Assembly (NCBI GenBank): GCA_023388635.1
Contig: JAEWFW010000014.1
Location: forward strand, 1 to 64,000
DNA length: 64,000 nucleotides
Direction of reading: 5' to 3'
DNA from: Bacillota bacterium
Lineage (GTDB): Bacteria; Bacillota; Bacilli; Desulfuribacillales; Desulfuribacillaceae
The translations under genes and the position numbers were made by a program. Shown piece by piece: positions 15,835 to 24,623 of this stretch (position 1 is its first letter; the number at the start of each line of letters is the position of its first letter). The notes under the pieces were generated by a model. The model saw only the letters and a program-made list of their open reading frames with translations. It did no database searches and was not told where the DNA came from.

Positions 15835-16662
15835 CTATAAACAATTCTTTATACTGTCTCGAAATTCAGACGGAGAAAACCCGGTCTGCTTCTTAAAGAC
15901 CTTGCTGAAATACAGGTTGTCCGAATATCCTACATACTCAGCAACTTGTTTCACAGAACAATCGCAAGTGCGTAGCAGCTCTTTTGCACGTTTTATGCGA
16001 AGCTCAGTCAGATATCTAATTGGAGTTATGCCAATATGCATTTGGAACAATTCCCCGAAACGCTTGTTGCTTAATCCATATTGTTTTGCAAGATGTGCGA
16101 CCGGGAGCTGTTGTGAATAGTTTTCGTGAATATGAGTAATGATCTCCTCGATCATTTCACCATTGTTATCACGATATTGTCTTTTGCCCGATAAGATGAT
16201 TTCTTCCATGATGTTATGGAACAACGATTTACTGCGCAAAACCGCCATGCTACCCGGTGTAGATTCACTTATAATTAGCTGCTGCGCCATGTCAACCAAG
16301 CGGGGGTTTGCACCCACAGCAATATGAAAATTCGTTTCTAAAAAGGCAAATGGCACTTGTTCATGTTCAATAACCCGGTAGTGGAGCAATACGTAATGCC
16401 AAATTTTATTGCCGATAACCTCTTTATCTAATCTCATACCGGAGCCTGCATGAACTACCACACCAGGTTCCAGCAAATACGGCGTTCCGTTGAGAGTGAA
16501 ACATGCACAGCCCTCAATCGGAATAACGATTCCACAAAATCCAGCAGTGGTTTTGCCGTTCGTGTATGCGCTTCCGGGTTGGACACGATTTTCAAAAGCA
16601 TCCGCGAACAAAAGATTCGTATTGGCATAGTAATCAGCAAGCTTGTTGATATGGATTTGCAT
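15835..16662 (-). CDS. AraC-family regulator, copy 3
   Basis: 275 residues from the ATG at 16662 (AGGTGA about 9 bases upstream); a GTG four codons earlier lacks a spaced ribosome binding site. It has a sensor domain with FTLNGTPYLLEPGVVVHAGSG and two C-terminal helix-turn-helix motifs (VAHLAKQYGLSNKRFGELFQ; VKQVAEYVGYSDNLYFSKVFKKQTGFSPSEFR). It is the most diverged of the three regulators and the first gene of the array in the direction of transcription. Its own promoter carries the fourth GTTAG-N6-CTAAC site, so it may sit at the top of the cascade. Confidence 0.85.
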   Translation of the reverse strand: MQIHINKLADYYANTNLLFADAFENRVQPGSAYTNGKTTAGFCGIVIPIEGCACFTLNGTPYLLEPGVVVHAGSGMRLDKEVIGNKIWHYVLLHYRVIEHEQVPFAFLETNFHIAVGANPRLVDMAQQLIISESTPGSMAVLRSKSLFHNIMEEIILSGKRQYRDNNGEMIEEIITHIHENYSQQLPVAHLAKQYGLSNKRFGELFQMHIGITPIRYLTELRIKRAKELLRTCDCSVKQVAEYVGYSDNLYFSKVFKKQTGFSPSEFRDSIKNCL

Positions 16663-16815
16663 ATGGAAGTTCACCTACTTATGAGTTATGCACTGTTTAT
16701 TACATGTTTTCAAAATACTCTCAAAACATACTCTGTTTTTCATTGTTTTACATATATGCCGTTATTTTCATAGGTTATTTTCTATAAAAAGGATTGGTTC
16801 TCCTATCTATTGTTA

Positions 16816-16844
16816 GTTAGGTTTAACTAACACGCGAGGGTATA
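16816..16844 (-). promoter_or_regulatory. GTTAG-N6-CTAAC operator in front of the first AraC gene
   Basis: GTTAG-GTTTAA-CTAAC is at 16816-16831, the core of the 20-base palindrome GTTAGTTA-GGTT-TAACTAAC. A TATACC -10-like hexamer lies on the minus strand at 16844-16839. The geometry resembles the three binding-protein promoters, but the 32-nt activator block is absent. The remaining leader to the AraC start (16663-16815) shows nothing else I recognise. Confidence 0.55.
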
Positions 16845-16864
16845 ATTATTGTATCCCTTTCGAA

Positions 16865-16965
16865 AACATCCGTCAAGCCAAGCAAATTCTGGAGATCGAT
16901 ACTATTCATGTGGCTGCCGATAAGGGATATGAGGACCAAGAAGAGTTGGGAAATGACGGGGCACA
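16865..16965 (+). pseudogene. Transposase remnant (IS1182-like)
   Basis: About 30 codons in one frame read NIRQAKQILEIDTIHVAADK then GYEDQEEL, matching the VVADKGY core of IS1182/DUF772-type transposases. No start, no remaining catalytic domain and no terminal repeats are visible. It is on the opposite strand to its neighbours and lies next to the tRNA terminator, marking an old insertion at the edge of the accessory region. Confidence 0.55.
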
Positions 16966-16991
16966 CTACTTATTATATAAGGACATAGAAA

Positions 16992-17040
16992 AACTGCACC
17001 TCGAATTATTAGATACAATCTAACAATTCGAGGTGCAGTT
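16992..17040. terminator. Terminator behind tRNA-Leu
   Basis: A 16-bp perfect stem (AACTGCACCTCGAATT with its complement) has a 17-base loop, a T-run on the minus strand after the stem, and an A-rich stretch on the other side. It ends tRNA-Leu transcription on the minus strand. Confidence 0.8.
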
Positions 17041-17135
17041 CAGAGCAAAAAAATAGATGCAAAATGTTCAAAAAATCTGCTTACAAATCCCTAAAAACGC
17101 AAAAAACCCTTATACAATAAGGATCTTCCAAATTA

Positions 17136-17221
<86 letters not shown>

Positions 17222-17291
17222 ATATTTTTTTATCACAAGATTTATTGTACATCACTCACAAAATAAAAGCAAGAGTATTTTTTAAATTTTT

Positions 17292-17324
17292 ACGAAACGG
17301 TTGTCGTGCAAACAACCGTTTCGT
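17292..17324 (-). terminator. Hairpin between importer operon and tRNA-Leu
   Basis: A perfect 13-bp stem (ACGAAACGGTTGT / ACAACCGTTTCGT) has a 7-base loop. The flanks on the minus strand are A-rich rather than T-rich, so termination efficiency is uncertain. Confidence 0.4.
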
Positions 17325-17348
17325 TATTGTATTAACTCAGTAAACGGT

Positions 17349-17383
17349 GCACATACTTTTAACAGGGGGTTTAAAGTATGTGC
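17349..17383 (-). terminator. Hairpin directly after the fourth binding-protein gene
   Basis: An 11-bp perfect stem (GCACATACTTT / AAAGTATGTGC) starts one base after the stop codon. It has no T-run, so it may stabilise the transcript 3' end rather than terminate. Confidence 0.4.
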
Positions 17384-17384
17384 T

Positions 17385-18515
17385 TTACTTTAATACCGAG
17401 TTAGTTACAAGCGCTTTGTATTGTGCACCAGTTAAATCACAATCATAGAATAATTTATAGTAGCGTGCTGTTTCCTTCTGCATATCATATTGCGCTACCT
17501 CTGGATACAGCAATTGAGTGATCCAAACCATTCCTATATAACGATTAACCGATGGCGGGTGACCCATCCAGTTGTAAGGACCGAATGGAACTTCATAATA
17601 CTTGCCACTGGAGATTGCACTTAGCTCTTTCCAAGCAGGATTTTTATCTACATTGCCGTAAGCACTGTTCGGCGCAAAAATAATTGTATCAGGCTCCCAT
17701 AACAGAAGTTGCTCCATGTCGATCGGTGTGCCGGTGCCTTTGCTCGACGGGTTTTCTACTACTGCTAAATTATTACTGACAATGTCGAGAATTTCAGCGT
17801 GGAATGTATCCTTCGCAATCACATTGAGACCATCTTCACCAGCCAAGTAAAGCAAATTTGCTTTGCCATTTTCGCCTACTTGCTTCATAATATCGAGGGT
17901 CTTTCCATAAATCTCCTCACAGTATTTTGCAAGCTCTTCCGCTTTTTCCTCTCTATTCAAAAGTTTCCCTAATGTTCTATATGCTTCCGGCATCGTTTCA
18001 GTTGTCGCTTCAATGTGGACAGTAGGAATTCCCACTTGCTTCATAATGCCGTCCATGTCTTCGGCTACAGATTTTTTTGACTCGCCAATATCAATAATCA
18101 CTTGTGGATCGGCTTTAGCGATTTGCTCAAGATTGAGATCACCGCTTCCGTAAAATTGACCGAGCACGGGAAGTTGATAATATTTTGTATTGATATATTG
18201 CTCCGCTTCTTTTGACCAGTCACTCGATACGCCGACGAACAAATCAGGAGCCAATGCAAATAAAACCATTTGTGCCGTAGCACCTGAAGGGACAATACGA
18301 GTAATTTCCGCAGGAACTTCTATCTTACGACCGACAGAGTCTGTAAAAATCTTTGTCGTGCTTTCAGGTGCTTTCGGTTGATTCATTTTCGGTGGATTCG
18401 TTGCACCGACTTGCTCTCCTGTAGCGGGAGTCTCTTGCTCAAATTTACTACAGCCGATGACTGTTGCGATCAACACACATGTAATCAATAGTAGTAATAA
18501 TAATTTCTTTTTCAC
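17385..18515 (-). CDS. FecB/BtuF-type substrate-binding lipoprotein, copy 4
   Basis: 376 residues, longer than the other three and clearly a different subfamily. The lipobox is VIGC. The fold includes DSVGRKIEVPAEITRIVPSG, LNLEQIAKADPQVIIDIG and MEQLLLWEPDTIIFAPN. It ends the operon permease-ATPase-binding protein, so it has a complete dedicated transporter. Ligands of this subfamily include iron complexes, corrinoids and oxyanions; sequence alone does not decide. No riboswitch of the cobalamin type precedes the operon. Confidence 0.85.
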   Translation of the reverse strand: MKKKLLLLLLITCVLIATVIGCSKFEQETPATGEQVGATNPPKMNQPKAPESTTKIFTDSVGRKIEVPAEITRIVPSGATAQMVLFALAPDLFVGVSSDWSKEAEQYINTKYYQLPVLGQFYGSGDLNLEQIAKADPQVIIDIGESKKSVAEDMDGIMKQVGIPTVHIEATTETMPEAYRTLGKLLNREEKAEELAKYCEEIYGKTLDIMKQVGENGKANLLYLAGEDGLNVIAKDTFHAEILDIVSNNLAVVENPSSKGTGTPIDMEQLLLWEPDTIIFAPNSAYGNVDKNPAWKELSAISSGKYYEVPFGPYNWMGHPPSVNRYIGMVWITQLLYPEVAQYDMQKETARYYKLFYDCDLTGAQYKALVTNSVLK

Positions 18516-18550
18516 TTACATCGTCTCCTTAAATTAATTATGTATGAATA

Positions 18551-19333
18551 TCATCCAACGATACTTTTCGGTATACAGATCCTCGCTTTGCCACCGTATA
18601 GATTCTGCAATTCCACATCCACACCATACAAATCGCGGATCAGTTCATCGGAAAATATGTCTTTTGGCGCACCGTTGGCGACAATATTCCCATCTTTGAT
18701 TGCCAGAACGTGATCGGAAAACATGAAGGTCTGGTCCGGGTTGTGTGTCGATTGAATGATAGTATAACCTTCTCTCGCCAGCGTCTTAATTTGTGTCAAT
18801 ACGCGTATTTGATTGCCATAATCCAAATTGGCGGTCGGTTCATCGAGTATGAGAATTTTCGATTCTTGAACGAGCGCCCGTGCCATCAGTACAAGTTGCC
18901 TTTCGCCGCCGCTGATTTGTCCGTAACCGCGGTCTTTCAAATGCGCAATCCCCACCCGTTCTAATGCCGCCTCTGCCAAAGTAATCTGTTTGGTTCCCGG
19001 TCGGGAGATACTAGATATCTGTACAGCTGTCCCCATGAGCACCATGTCAAATACACTAAAATTAAACGATGGATAATGCGATTGAGGGATATAGGCAATC
19101 AGTTTTGCTAATTCTTTGATGCTCAATGTTTTGACATTAGTATTCTCAACCGATATTGTGCCGTCATAGTTGCGCAAAAGACCGAGTATACAACGGAACA
19201 AGGTACTTTTACCGACTCCGTTAGGTCCTAAAATAGACAACAGACAATTTGGCGGTGCTGTGAAAGTAATGTCGTTCAGTATCGGACGATTTCCGTAACG
19301 GAACTTGAGGTTTGCCACGTTGATACTCATCAA
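18551..19333 (-). CDS. FecE/BtuD-type ABC importer ATPase
   Basis: 260 residues. Walker A is GPNGVGKST, the Q-loop region is IPQSHY, the signature ISGGERQ, Walker B ILILDEPT, and the switch histidine lies in QSTHNPDQ. It energises the FecCD permease encoded just upstream, with which it overlaps by 4 bases. It is the only importer-type ATPase gene in this window and could also serve the ATPase-less permease pair at 6698-8805, since shared ATPases are known for Bacillus siderophore importers; that is inference. Confidence 0.9.
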   Translation of the reverse strand: MMSINVANLKFRYGNRPILNDITFTAPPNCLLSILGPNGVGKSTLFRCILGLLRNYDGTISVENTNVKTLSIKELAKLIAYIPQSHYPSFNFSVFDMVLMGTAVQISSISRPGTKQITLAEAALERVGIAHLKDRGYGQISGGERQLVLMARALVQESKILILDEPTANLDYGNQIRVLTQIKTLAREGYTIIQSTHNPDQTFMFSDHVLAIKDGNIVANGAPKDIFSDELIRDLYGVDVELQNLYGGKARICIPKSIVG

Positions 19334-20343
19334 TATGTCTCTCCCCTTTTCGTAATCAAGTAAATAAAGAACGGCGCACCGATAAATGCGGTGAGAATTC
19401 CCAACGGAATCTCTGTAGTGAACAAATTGCGCGATACATTGTCTACCAGTAAAAGAAACATCGCCCCAAATAACATGGAAGCCGGCATTAAATAATTGTA
19501 ATTATTGCCGACAATCCGGCGTGAAAGATGGGGGATGACAAGTCCAACCCAACCGATCATGCCGCTTACGGCAACTCCAGCCGCTGTCACTAACGTAGCG
19601 CAGACGATAACAATCAGGCGAATGCGGTTAGCATTGATCCCCATTGTCTGTGCTTCTTCGTCACCCATTGTCAAAACGTTTAAGCGCCATCTCACTAATA
19701 GTAAAGGAATTAGACCAAGTGCCATCGGAATCATGGCAAATGTTACATCACTAATTTTGGCTGCTGCAAGACTTCCCATTAACCAGTATGTAATTGCTGG
19801 CAATTGTTCGTTAGGATCAGCAACCAATTTGATAAATGACGTGCCTGCCGAAAACAACGAACTGACCATAATTCCCGATAAAATTAACCCTAGTATTTTA
19901 CTGCCACGCGCCCGCTTGCTGATGAAAAAAACGACAGCTACCGTCAGCAAGCTAAAGCAAAATGCACTTAATGTAATCATGCTTTTATTGGCATAATTGA
20001 GAATTGCTAAAGAGGCGCCGAACGCAGCACCTGCCGATGCCCCAAGTATATCAGGGGCTGCCATCGGGTTTTGAAATACCCCTTGGTAGGCAGCACCTGC
20101 CGCGGCAAGGCAGCATCCTACCATACATGCAAGCAGAATGCGCGGCAAACGTATATTGATGAGCACGATCTCCATTCTATCTGTCCAGAATTGTTCTATA
20201 GAGAATAATTTAGAGAATGTAATTCCTAACAAGTCTTTAGTGAAGATCGGGTATCGACCTAAACGAAAAGAAATAATCACAATAAATAATAGAAGAATCC
20301 CCAGAGCAAGAATTTTCATAGCATTATTTTCAGTTTTTTTCAC
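19330..20343 (-). CDS. FecCD-type ABC importer permease
   Basis: 337 residues, about ten membrane helices, with NIRLPRILLACMVGCCLAAAG, AAPDILGASAGAAFG and VSGMIGWVGLVIPHLSRRIVG. It is the first gene of a three-gene importer operon and presumably forms a homodimer, since no second permease is present. The GTG start follows TGAGGTAAAGG. The promoter at 20471-20499 carries a palindrome over the -35 box. Confidence 0.9.
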   Translation of the reverse strand: MKKTENNAMKILALGILLLFIVIISFRLGRYPIFTKDLLGITFSKLFSIEQFWTDRMEIVLINIRLPRILLACMVGCCLAAAGAAYQGVFQNPMAAPDILGASAGAAFGASLAILNYANKSMITLSAFCFSLLTVAVVFFISKRARGSKILGLILSGIMVSSLFSAGTSFIKLVADPNEQLPAITYWLMGSLAAAKISDVTFAMIPMALGLIPLLLVRWRLNVLTMGDEEAQTMGINANRIRLIVIVCATLVTAAGVAVSGMIGWVGLVIPHLSRRIVGNNYNYLMPASMLFGAMFLLLVDNVSRNLFTTEIPLGILTAFIGAPFFIYLITKRGETY

Positions 20344-20470
20344 AAGCCTTTACCTCACATGGTATAAATAAATGGCAACTAAAATTGATATTTTTAGCCT
20401 TACAGGTTTCTCACAAGTTGTTTTGGTTGAGTTTAGTTTGTTCATTGATTTATTTAATTGCTTTATCCAA

Positions 20471-20499
20471 AGTATAAATTGAAATTACACTAGTGTAAA
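20471..20499 (-). promoter_or_regulatory. Promoter with palindromic operator for the importer operon
   Basis: On the minus strand TTTACA (-35, 20499-20494) and TATACT (-10, 20476-20471) are separated by 17 bases. The perfect 14-bp palindrome TTACACTAGTGTAA (20485-20498) overlaps the -35, as expected of a repressor site. The transcribed leader is about 120 bases and contains only a small CTAAAA/TTTTAG hairpin. I do not recognise the cognate regulator; it is not the classical Fur or Zur box. Confidence 0.65.
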
Positions 20500-20592
20500 C
20501 AAATAAAAAACAACATAAATATATTTAAATCTATAAATCAATTCATTTACGTTCGTTTTATTCGTGCATAGCCTTTGTTTTCGATAAAACAA

Positions 20593-20635
20593 AAGAGAAG
20601 CAAACAGTCTCTTATTCGAAACCGTTGCCTCTCTT
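20593..20635 (-). terminator. Terminator of the mdh-fum-pho gene group
   Basis: The stem AAGAGA(A)GCAA / TTGC(C)TCTCTT has one mismatch and is followed on the minus strand by TTTTGTTTTA. It lies 22 bases after the phoR stop. Confidence 0.7.
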
Positions 20636-20656
20636 GTGCTGCTTTATTATTTTTGA

Positions 20657-22468
20657 TTATTTGGCGTTGCCTTTAGGAAACGCAATCCGAAATGTCGTAC
20701 CGACCCCTACTTTGCTGTCGACCTCGATTTTGCCATCGTGAATCTCTACGATGTGTTTGACGATGGACAAACCTAAGCCCGTCCCCCCTGTGGCACGGCT
20801 TCGATCCTTCTGCACTCTGTAAAACCGTTCGAAGATACGCGGCAGATCACTTTCCGGTATGCCGACACCGTGATCTTCGACTTCGATAACGACATCACGG
20901 TCGTTGTCGAAGATACGAACATGTATCGTCGTATGTAATTTAGAATATGCTATCGAATTACTGATCAAATTGATTAGCACCTGTTTAATGCGGTCACGGT
21001 TGACAAAATGGATTATGCGGTCACGATTCGTATACAAGCTGATATCCCGACTTTGTTTCGTCGCTCCATATTGCAAATTGTTAATCACTTCACGGGCAAT
21101 TTCCACAAGATTTTCGTCCTTTTTGCACAGATTCGCGTCATTTGCCTCCAGCTTGGACAACTCCAGCAAATCATGTACGAGATTGCTCAAACGTGCCGCC
21201 TCTTTGTGAATAATTTTTGTGAATTCCAGCATTTCTTCCCTGCTGTCCGCATCTCCATCGAGAATGGTTTCGGCAAACCCTTTAATAGAAGTGATTGGTG
21301 TTTTTAATTCATGGGATACATTCGCTACAAATTCCGCCCTAACTTGTTCCAGGCGTTTAATCTCACTAATGTCGTGAATCACTACGATCACACTGTGAAT
21401 CAATCGATTGATATTACGAATCGGCACAATGCTCACTTCTACTACATGATGTATCCCCAGGTTGTCTAGACGGATTTGATCCCTGTAAAATTCGCCTTTT
21501 GTCAATGCGTCTTCAATTTTACCACTCAACCCATAATCACCCAATACCTCTTGATGGTTTCGGGAAATCAGACTGTCTTTGTTGGCATGTAAAATTCTCT
21601 CAGCGGAAGGATTCGCGTACCGAACTTGACCCTTCATATTGATTAGCAGCACACCGCTGAGCATATCATTTAATACGCCTTCCAATTTACTTTTTTCGTC
21701 GGACAGTTCCGTAACTTTCTCGCGAATTGCTTGTACCATCTCGTTGAGCGCATTAGCTAATTGCCCGAATTCATCTTTGCTGTTAAGGGCTATTTGATGC
21801 TCATACTGACCTTTCGCAACTTTCCGCGCAACTCTCGTCACGTCAAATATAGGCTGGAAAATTGTTCGCCAAAGATTGCTGCCGATTACCAAACCGCAAA
21901 TCGCAAAGATCGCCATCATACCCCAGATAACCCTTTGTTTGCGCTCTAAATCCTCCACCATCACTCGTTCTACAGGATATGTCAATTCTATGTAACGCTC
22001 GGCAGAATAACGCTCAGAGGAATCAGACACTCCTAACGGTACGACGATATACAGATTCCCGTCTTTGTCTTTGTTTTTGTTTTTGGTGATTTCAATACCG
22101 CTCATGCGATCAAACGAATCGACGCGATTACCTGCCTTGATACGGTCTTCTGATGTTCGCTGATTTCTGCGCATTTTATACGTCGTCGGGTCGGAAGACC
22201 AAGACAGTTGTCCGTTGGAATCGAGAATGTCAATATACATCCCTGTGGGTACATCCTCCGATTTGACCATATAGTTGAGGTATTGCACCATCATCTCATC
22301 ACCGTCGATCTGCTCCACATATTGCAATTGCTTAATCCACCGTTGGACGATCGTACTTTCAACCTCTTTGATATACCAATGCTGCCATGTCATATGGAAC
22401 AGCACTGGGAAAAGAACAGCTACTATTACACATGGCAAAATAATTTTCCAACGGAAGCTGTTCAGCAT
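20657..22468 (-). CDS. phoR: Phosphate-response sensor histidine kinase PhoR
   Basis: 603 residues. TM1 is at about 8-28, an extracytoplasmic region follows to ~180, TM2 is at ~186-206, then HAMP, a PAS domain (LEGVLNDMLSGVLLINMKG), the HisKA domain with the phospho-accepting His in NVSHELKTP, and a HATPase domain (NLISNSIAY, GVGIPESDLPRIFERFYR, GTGLGLSIVKHIV). It phosphorylates PhoP under phosphate limitation. It starts 11 bases after phoP with AGGAG. Position after mdh and the domain order match B. subtilis PhoR. The polA gene that usually follows is not here. Confidence 0.9.
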   Translation of the reverse strand: MLNSFRWKIILPCVIVAVLFPVLFHMTWQHWYIKEVESTIVQRWIKQLQYVEQIDGDEMMVQYLNYMVKSEDVPTGMYIDILDSNGQLSWSSDPTTYKMRRNQRTSEDRIKAGNRVDSFDRMSGIEITKNKNKDKDGNLYIVVPLGVSDSSERYSAERYIELTYPVERVMVEDLERKQRVIWGMMAIFAICGLVIGSNLWRTIFQPIFDVTRVARKVAKGQYEHQIALNSKDEFGQLANALNEMVQAIREKVTELSDEKSKLEGVLNDMLSGVLLINMKGQVRYANPSAERILHANKDSLISRNHQEVLGDYGLSGKIEDALTKGEFYRDQIRLDNLGIHHVVEVSIVPIRNINRLIHSVIVVIHDISEIKRLEQVRAEFVANVSHELKTPITSIKGFAETILDGDADSREEMLEFTKIIHKEAARLSNLVHDLLELSKLEANDANLCKKDENLVEIAREVINNLQYGATKQSRDISLYTNRDRIIHFVNRDRIKQVLINLISNSIAYSKLHTTIHVRIFDNDRDVVIEVEDHGVGIPESDLPRIFERFYRVQKDRSRATGGTGLGLSIVKHIVEIHDGKIEVDSKVGVGTTFRIAFPKGNAK

Positions 22469-22479
22469 GTTCGATACTC

Positions 22480-23208
22480 CTATTCTGACGGCGCCGTATT
22501 TTTGTAATCAATTTTGTACCCAATACCGCGCACGGTTTTGATATATTGTGGATTCTTCGGGTCTGCTTCAATTTTATCTCGTAGATGGCTGACATGGACA
22601 TCGACGATGCGCGTATCCCCGAGAAATTCATAGTTCCAAACAGTATTCAATAACTGGTCACGGCTGATTACGCGACCTTTATGCAGGACGAGCACCTTCA
22701 ACAATTCAAATTCCTTCGGCGTCAATTCCACAATCTCACCGCGATGAAGTACTTCATAGGTATCAAGATTAACCGACAAATTGCCAATTGTGATACTTTC
22801 CTGCTGATCGACATCGTTAGACGGCTGATTAAATTCACTCATTCTGCGCAAGACCGCTTTCACTCTAGCTGTCAGTTCCCGCGGGCTAAATGGCTTTGTC
22901 ATATAGTCATCGGCACCCAATTCCAAACCGAGAACTTTGTCAATTTCATCATCCCGCGCCGTGAGCATAATGATCGGCACATGCACTTTGTTTTGCCGCA
23001 ACCTTTTACAGACTTCAATGCCGTCAATCCCCGGCAGCATCAAGTCGAGAATCACCAGCGACAGTTTCTCTTTGGAAGCCAATTCCACTGCCTGTTCACC
23101 GTCATTTGCCGTTATCGTCGCAAACCCTGCCTTTTCGAGATTATACGAAATTAATTTCAAGATCGATTCTTCGTCATCGACGATCAGTATTCGTTTCAGA
23201 TTCGACAT
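22480..23208 (-). CDS. phoP: Response regulator PhoP (OmpR family)
   Basis: 242 residues. The receiver domain has acidic pocket DDEE, phospho-acceptor Asp in VILDLMLPG, and the conserved TAR and Lys in DDYMTKPFSP. The C-terminal winged helix includes LTPKEFELLKVL and RVISRDQLL to the end. It binds TT(A/T)A(A/C)A-type repeats spaced 11 bp in Bacillus; such an array occurs upstream of the alkaline phosphatase gene in this same window, giving a likely target. It lies directly after the fumarase beta gene. Confidence 0.92.
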   Translation of the reverse strand: MSNLKRILIVDDEESILKLISYNLEKAGFATITANDGEQAVELASKEKLSLVILDLMLPGIDGIEVCKRLRQNKVHVPIIMLTARDDEIDKVLGLELGADDYMTKPFSPRELTARVKAVLRRMSEFNQPSNDVDQQESITIGNLSVNLDTYEVLHRGEIVELTPKEFELLKVLVLHKGRVISRDQLLNTVWNYEFLGDTRIVDVHVSHLRDKIEADPKNPQYIKTVRGIGYKIDYKNTAPSE

Positions 23209-23211
23209 TTG

Positions 23212-23757
23212 TCAGACCTTCTTTCTCGCAGTATCGTACAAATCGTTCCCTCCGACATCATTAATCACTATGACGGGTAAATCTTTCACACGTAATTTGT
23301 GAATCGCCTCTGCGCCCAAATCTTCATAGGCAATGACTTCCGATTCCAGTACGGACTTCGCTAACAAGGCAGCCGCGCCGCCAATTGCCGCAAAATATAC
23401 CGATTTATTAGCAACAAGAGCGTCTACCACTGCTTGCGTGCGCGCGCCCTTGCCGATCATTCCTTTCAATCCCTGCTGCAATAATTGCGGCGTATACGCA
23501 TCCATGCGATAGCTGCTAGTCGGTCCCGCGGAACCGATAACATGCCCCGGTTTCGCCGGTGAGGGACCTACATAGTACAGAATTTGACCACGAATATCGA
23601 ATGGCAGCTGTTTTCCCTGATCGAGCAATTCTACCATCCTTTTGTGTGCCGCATCTCTTGCTGTATAAATATATCCCGATAGCAATACCTGATCGCCAAT
23701 CTTCAACGAAGCTATTTGTTCGTCAGTTACCGGTGTATTGATTTCTATGAATTTCAT
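23212..23757 (-). CDS. Class I fumarate hydratase, beta (C-terminal) subunit
   Basis: 181 residues corresponding to the C-terminal domain of FumA/TtdB. Recognisable segments are GDQVLLSGYIYTARDAAHKR, YYVGPSPAKPGHVIGSAGPTSSYRMD and GKGARTQAVVDAL. With the alpha subunit just upstream (14-base gap) it forms the oxygen-sensitive [4Fe-4S] enzyme that hydrates fumarate to malate. B. subtilis uses the unrelated class II FumC, so a split class I enzyme in this locus is a lineage trait typical of anaerobe-like metabolism. A tartrate dehydratase is the main alternative, less likely next to mdh. Confidence 0.85.
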   Translation of the reverse strand: MKFIEINTPVTDEQIASLKIGDQVLLSGYIYTARDAAHKRMVELLDQGKQLPFDIRGQILYYVGPSPAKPGHVIGSAGPTSSYRMDAYTPQLLQQGLKGMIGKGARTQAVVDALVANKSVYFAAIGGAAALLAKSVLESEVIAYEDLGAEAIHKLRVKDLPVIVINDVGGNDLYDTARKKV

Positions 23758-23771
23758 ACTATCACACCTCC

Positions 23772-24623
23772 CTACAGCAAGACGGAACGATGCCTTGCTG
23801 CATGACAGTTGAGGTTTACGGCAACCGGCAAGGAAGCAATATGCGCCGGATAGACCTCTATGAAAACATCAAGCGCCGTCGTCGTACCACCTAGCCCTTG
23901 CGGTCCAATCCCCAGTTGATTAATTTCATGCAGCAATTCCTGTTCCAATTTGGCAATCTCTCGATCACTGTGCCGTTCTCCGATGTCACGCAGCAGTGCC
24001 CTTTTGGCAAGCAGCGCCGATTTCTCAAACGTACCGCCGATTCCCACACCAACGACAATTGGCGGGCAGGGGTTCGATCCGGCTTCAATAATTTTCTCAA
24101 TTACATATTGCTTGACTCCATCGACACCGTCGGAGGGCTTCAACATTCGAATGCCACTCATATTTTCACTGCCGCCACCCTTGGGAGCGACGGTAATTTT
24201 CAGCTTGTCTCCGGTGACAATATCGTAGTGAATCACTGCCGGCGTATTGTCTCCCGTATTCCGGCGATCCAGCGGACTGCCGACAATCGATTTTCGCAAA
24301 TATCCTTCTGTATATCCGCGCCGTACCCCTTCATTGATCGCTTCCGTCAAGCCACCGCCTGTAATACAAACATCCTGCCCGATTTCTACGAATACGACGG
24401 CATACCCCGTATCCTGACACATCGGTACTGCCTCTTGTCTGGCAATTTCGGCATTCTCTACGAGCTGCTGCAAAATCGATTTGCCCAAAGCACTTTGCTC
24501 ACGTTGCGCATACTCTAGCAAGGCATTTTGCACATCGTCGCCGAGATTCGTATTCGCCGTAATACACAGATCCTTGACTGCATCTACAACCGTCTCGAAC
24601 GCTATCGCTCGCATATCACTCAC
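23772..24623 (-). CDS. Class I fumarate hydratase, alpha (N-terminal) subunit
   Basis: 283 residues. Three conserved cysteines for the [4Fe-4S] cluster occur in PMCQDTGYAV, AGSNPCPPIVVGVG and NLNCHAARHRS. GGGSENMSGIRML is also characteristic. It overlaps mdh by 8 bases and precedes the beta subunit, so fumarate to malate to oxaloacetate enzymes are co-transcribed. Confidence 0.88.
   Translation of the reverse strand: MSDMRAIAFETVVDAVKDLCITANTNLGDDVQNALLEYAQREQSALGKSILQQLVENAEIARQEAVPMCQDTGYAVVFVEIGQDVCITGGGLTEAINEGVRRGYTEGYLRKSIVGSPLDRRNTGDNTPAVIHYDIVTGDKLKITVAPKGGGSENMSGIRMLKPSDGVDGVKQYVIEKIIEAGSNPCPPIVVGVGIGGTFEKSALLAKRALLRDIGERHSDREIAKLEQELLHEINQLGIGPQGLGGTTTALDVFIEVYPAHIASLPVAVNLNCHAARHRSVLL

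Noticed and set aside
20344..20470. Cobalamin riboswitch before the second importer operon
   Set aside because: The leader is only about 120 bases and has no B12-box sequence.
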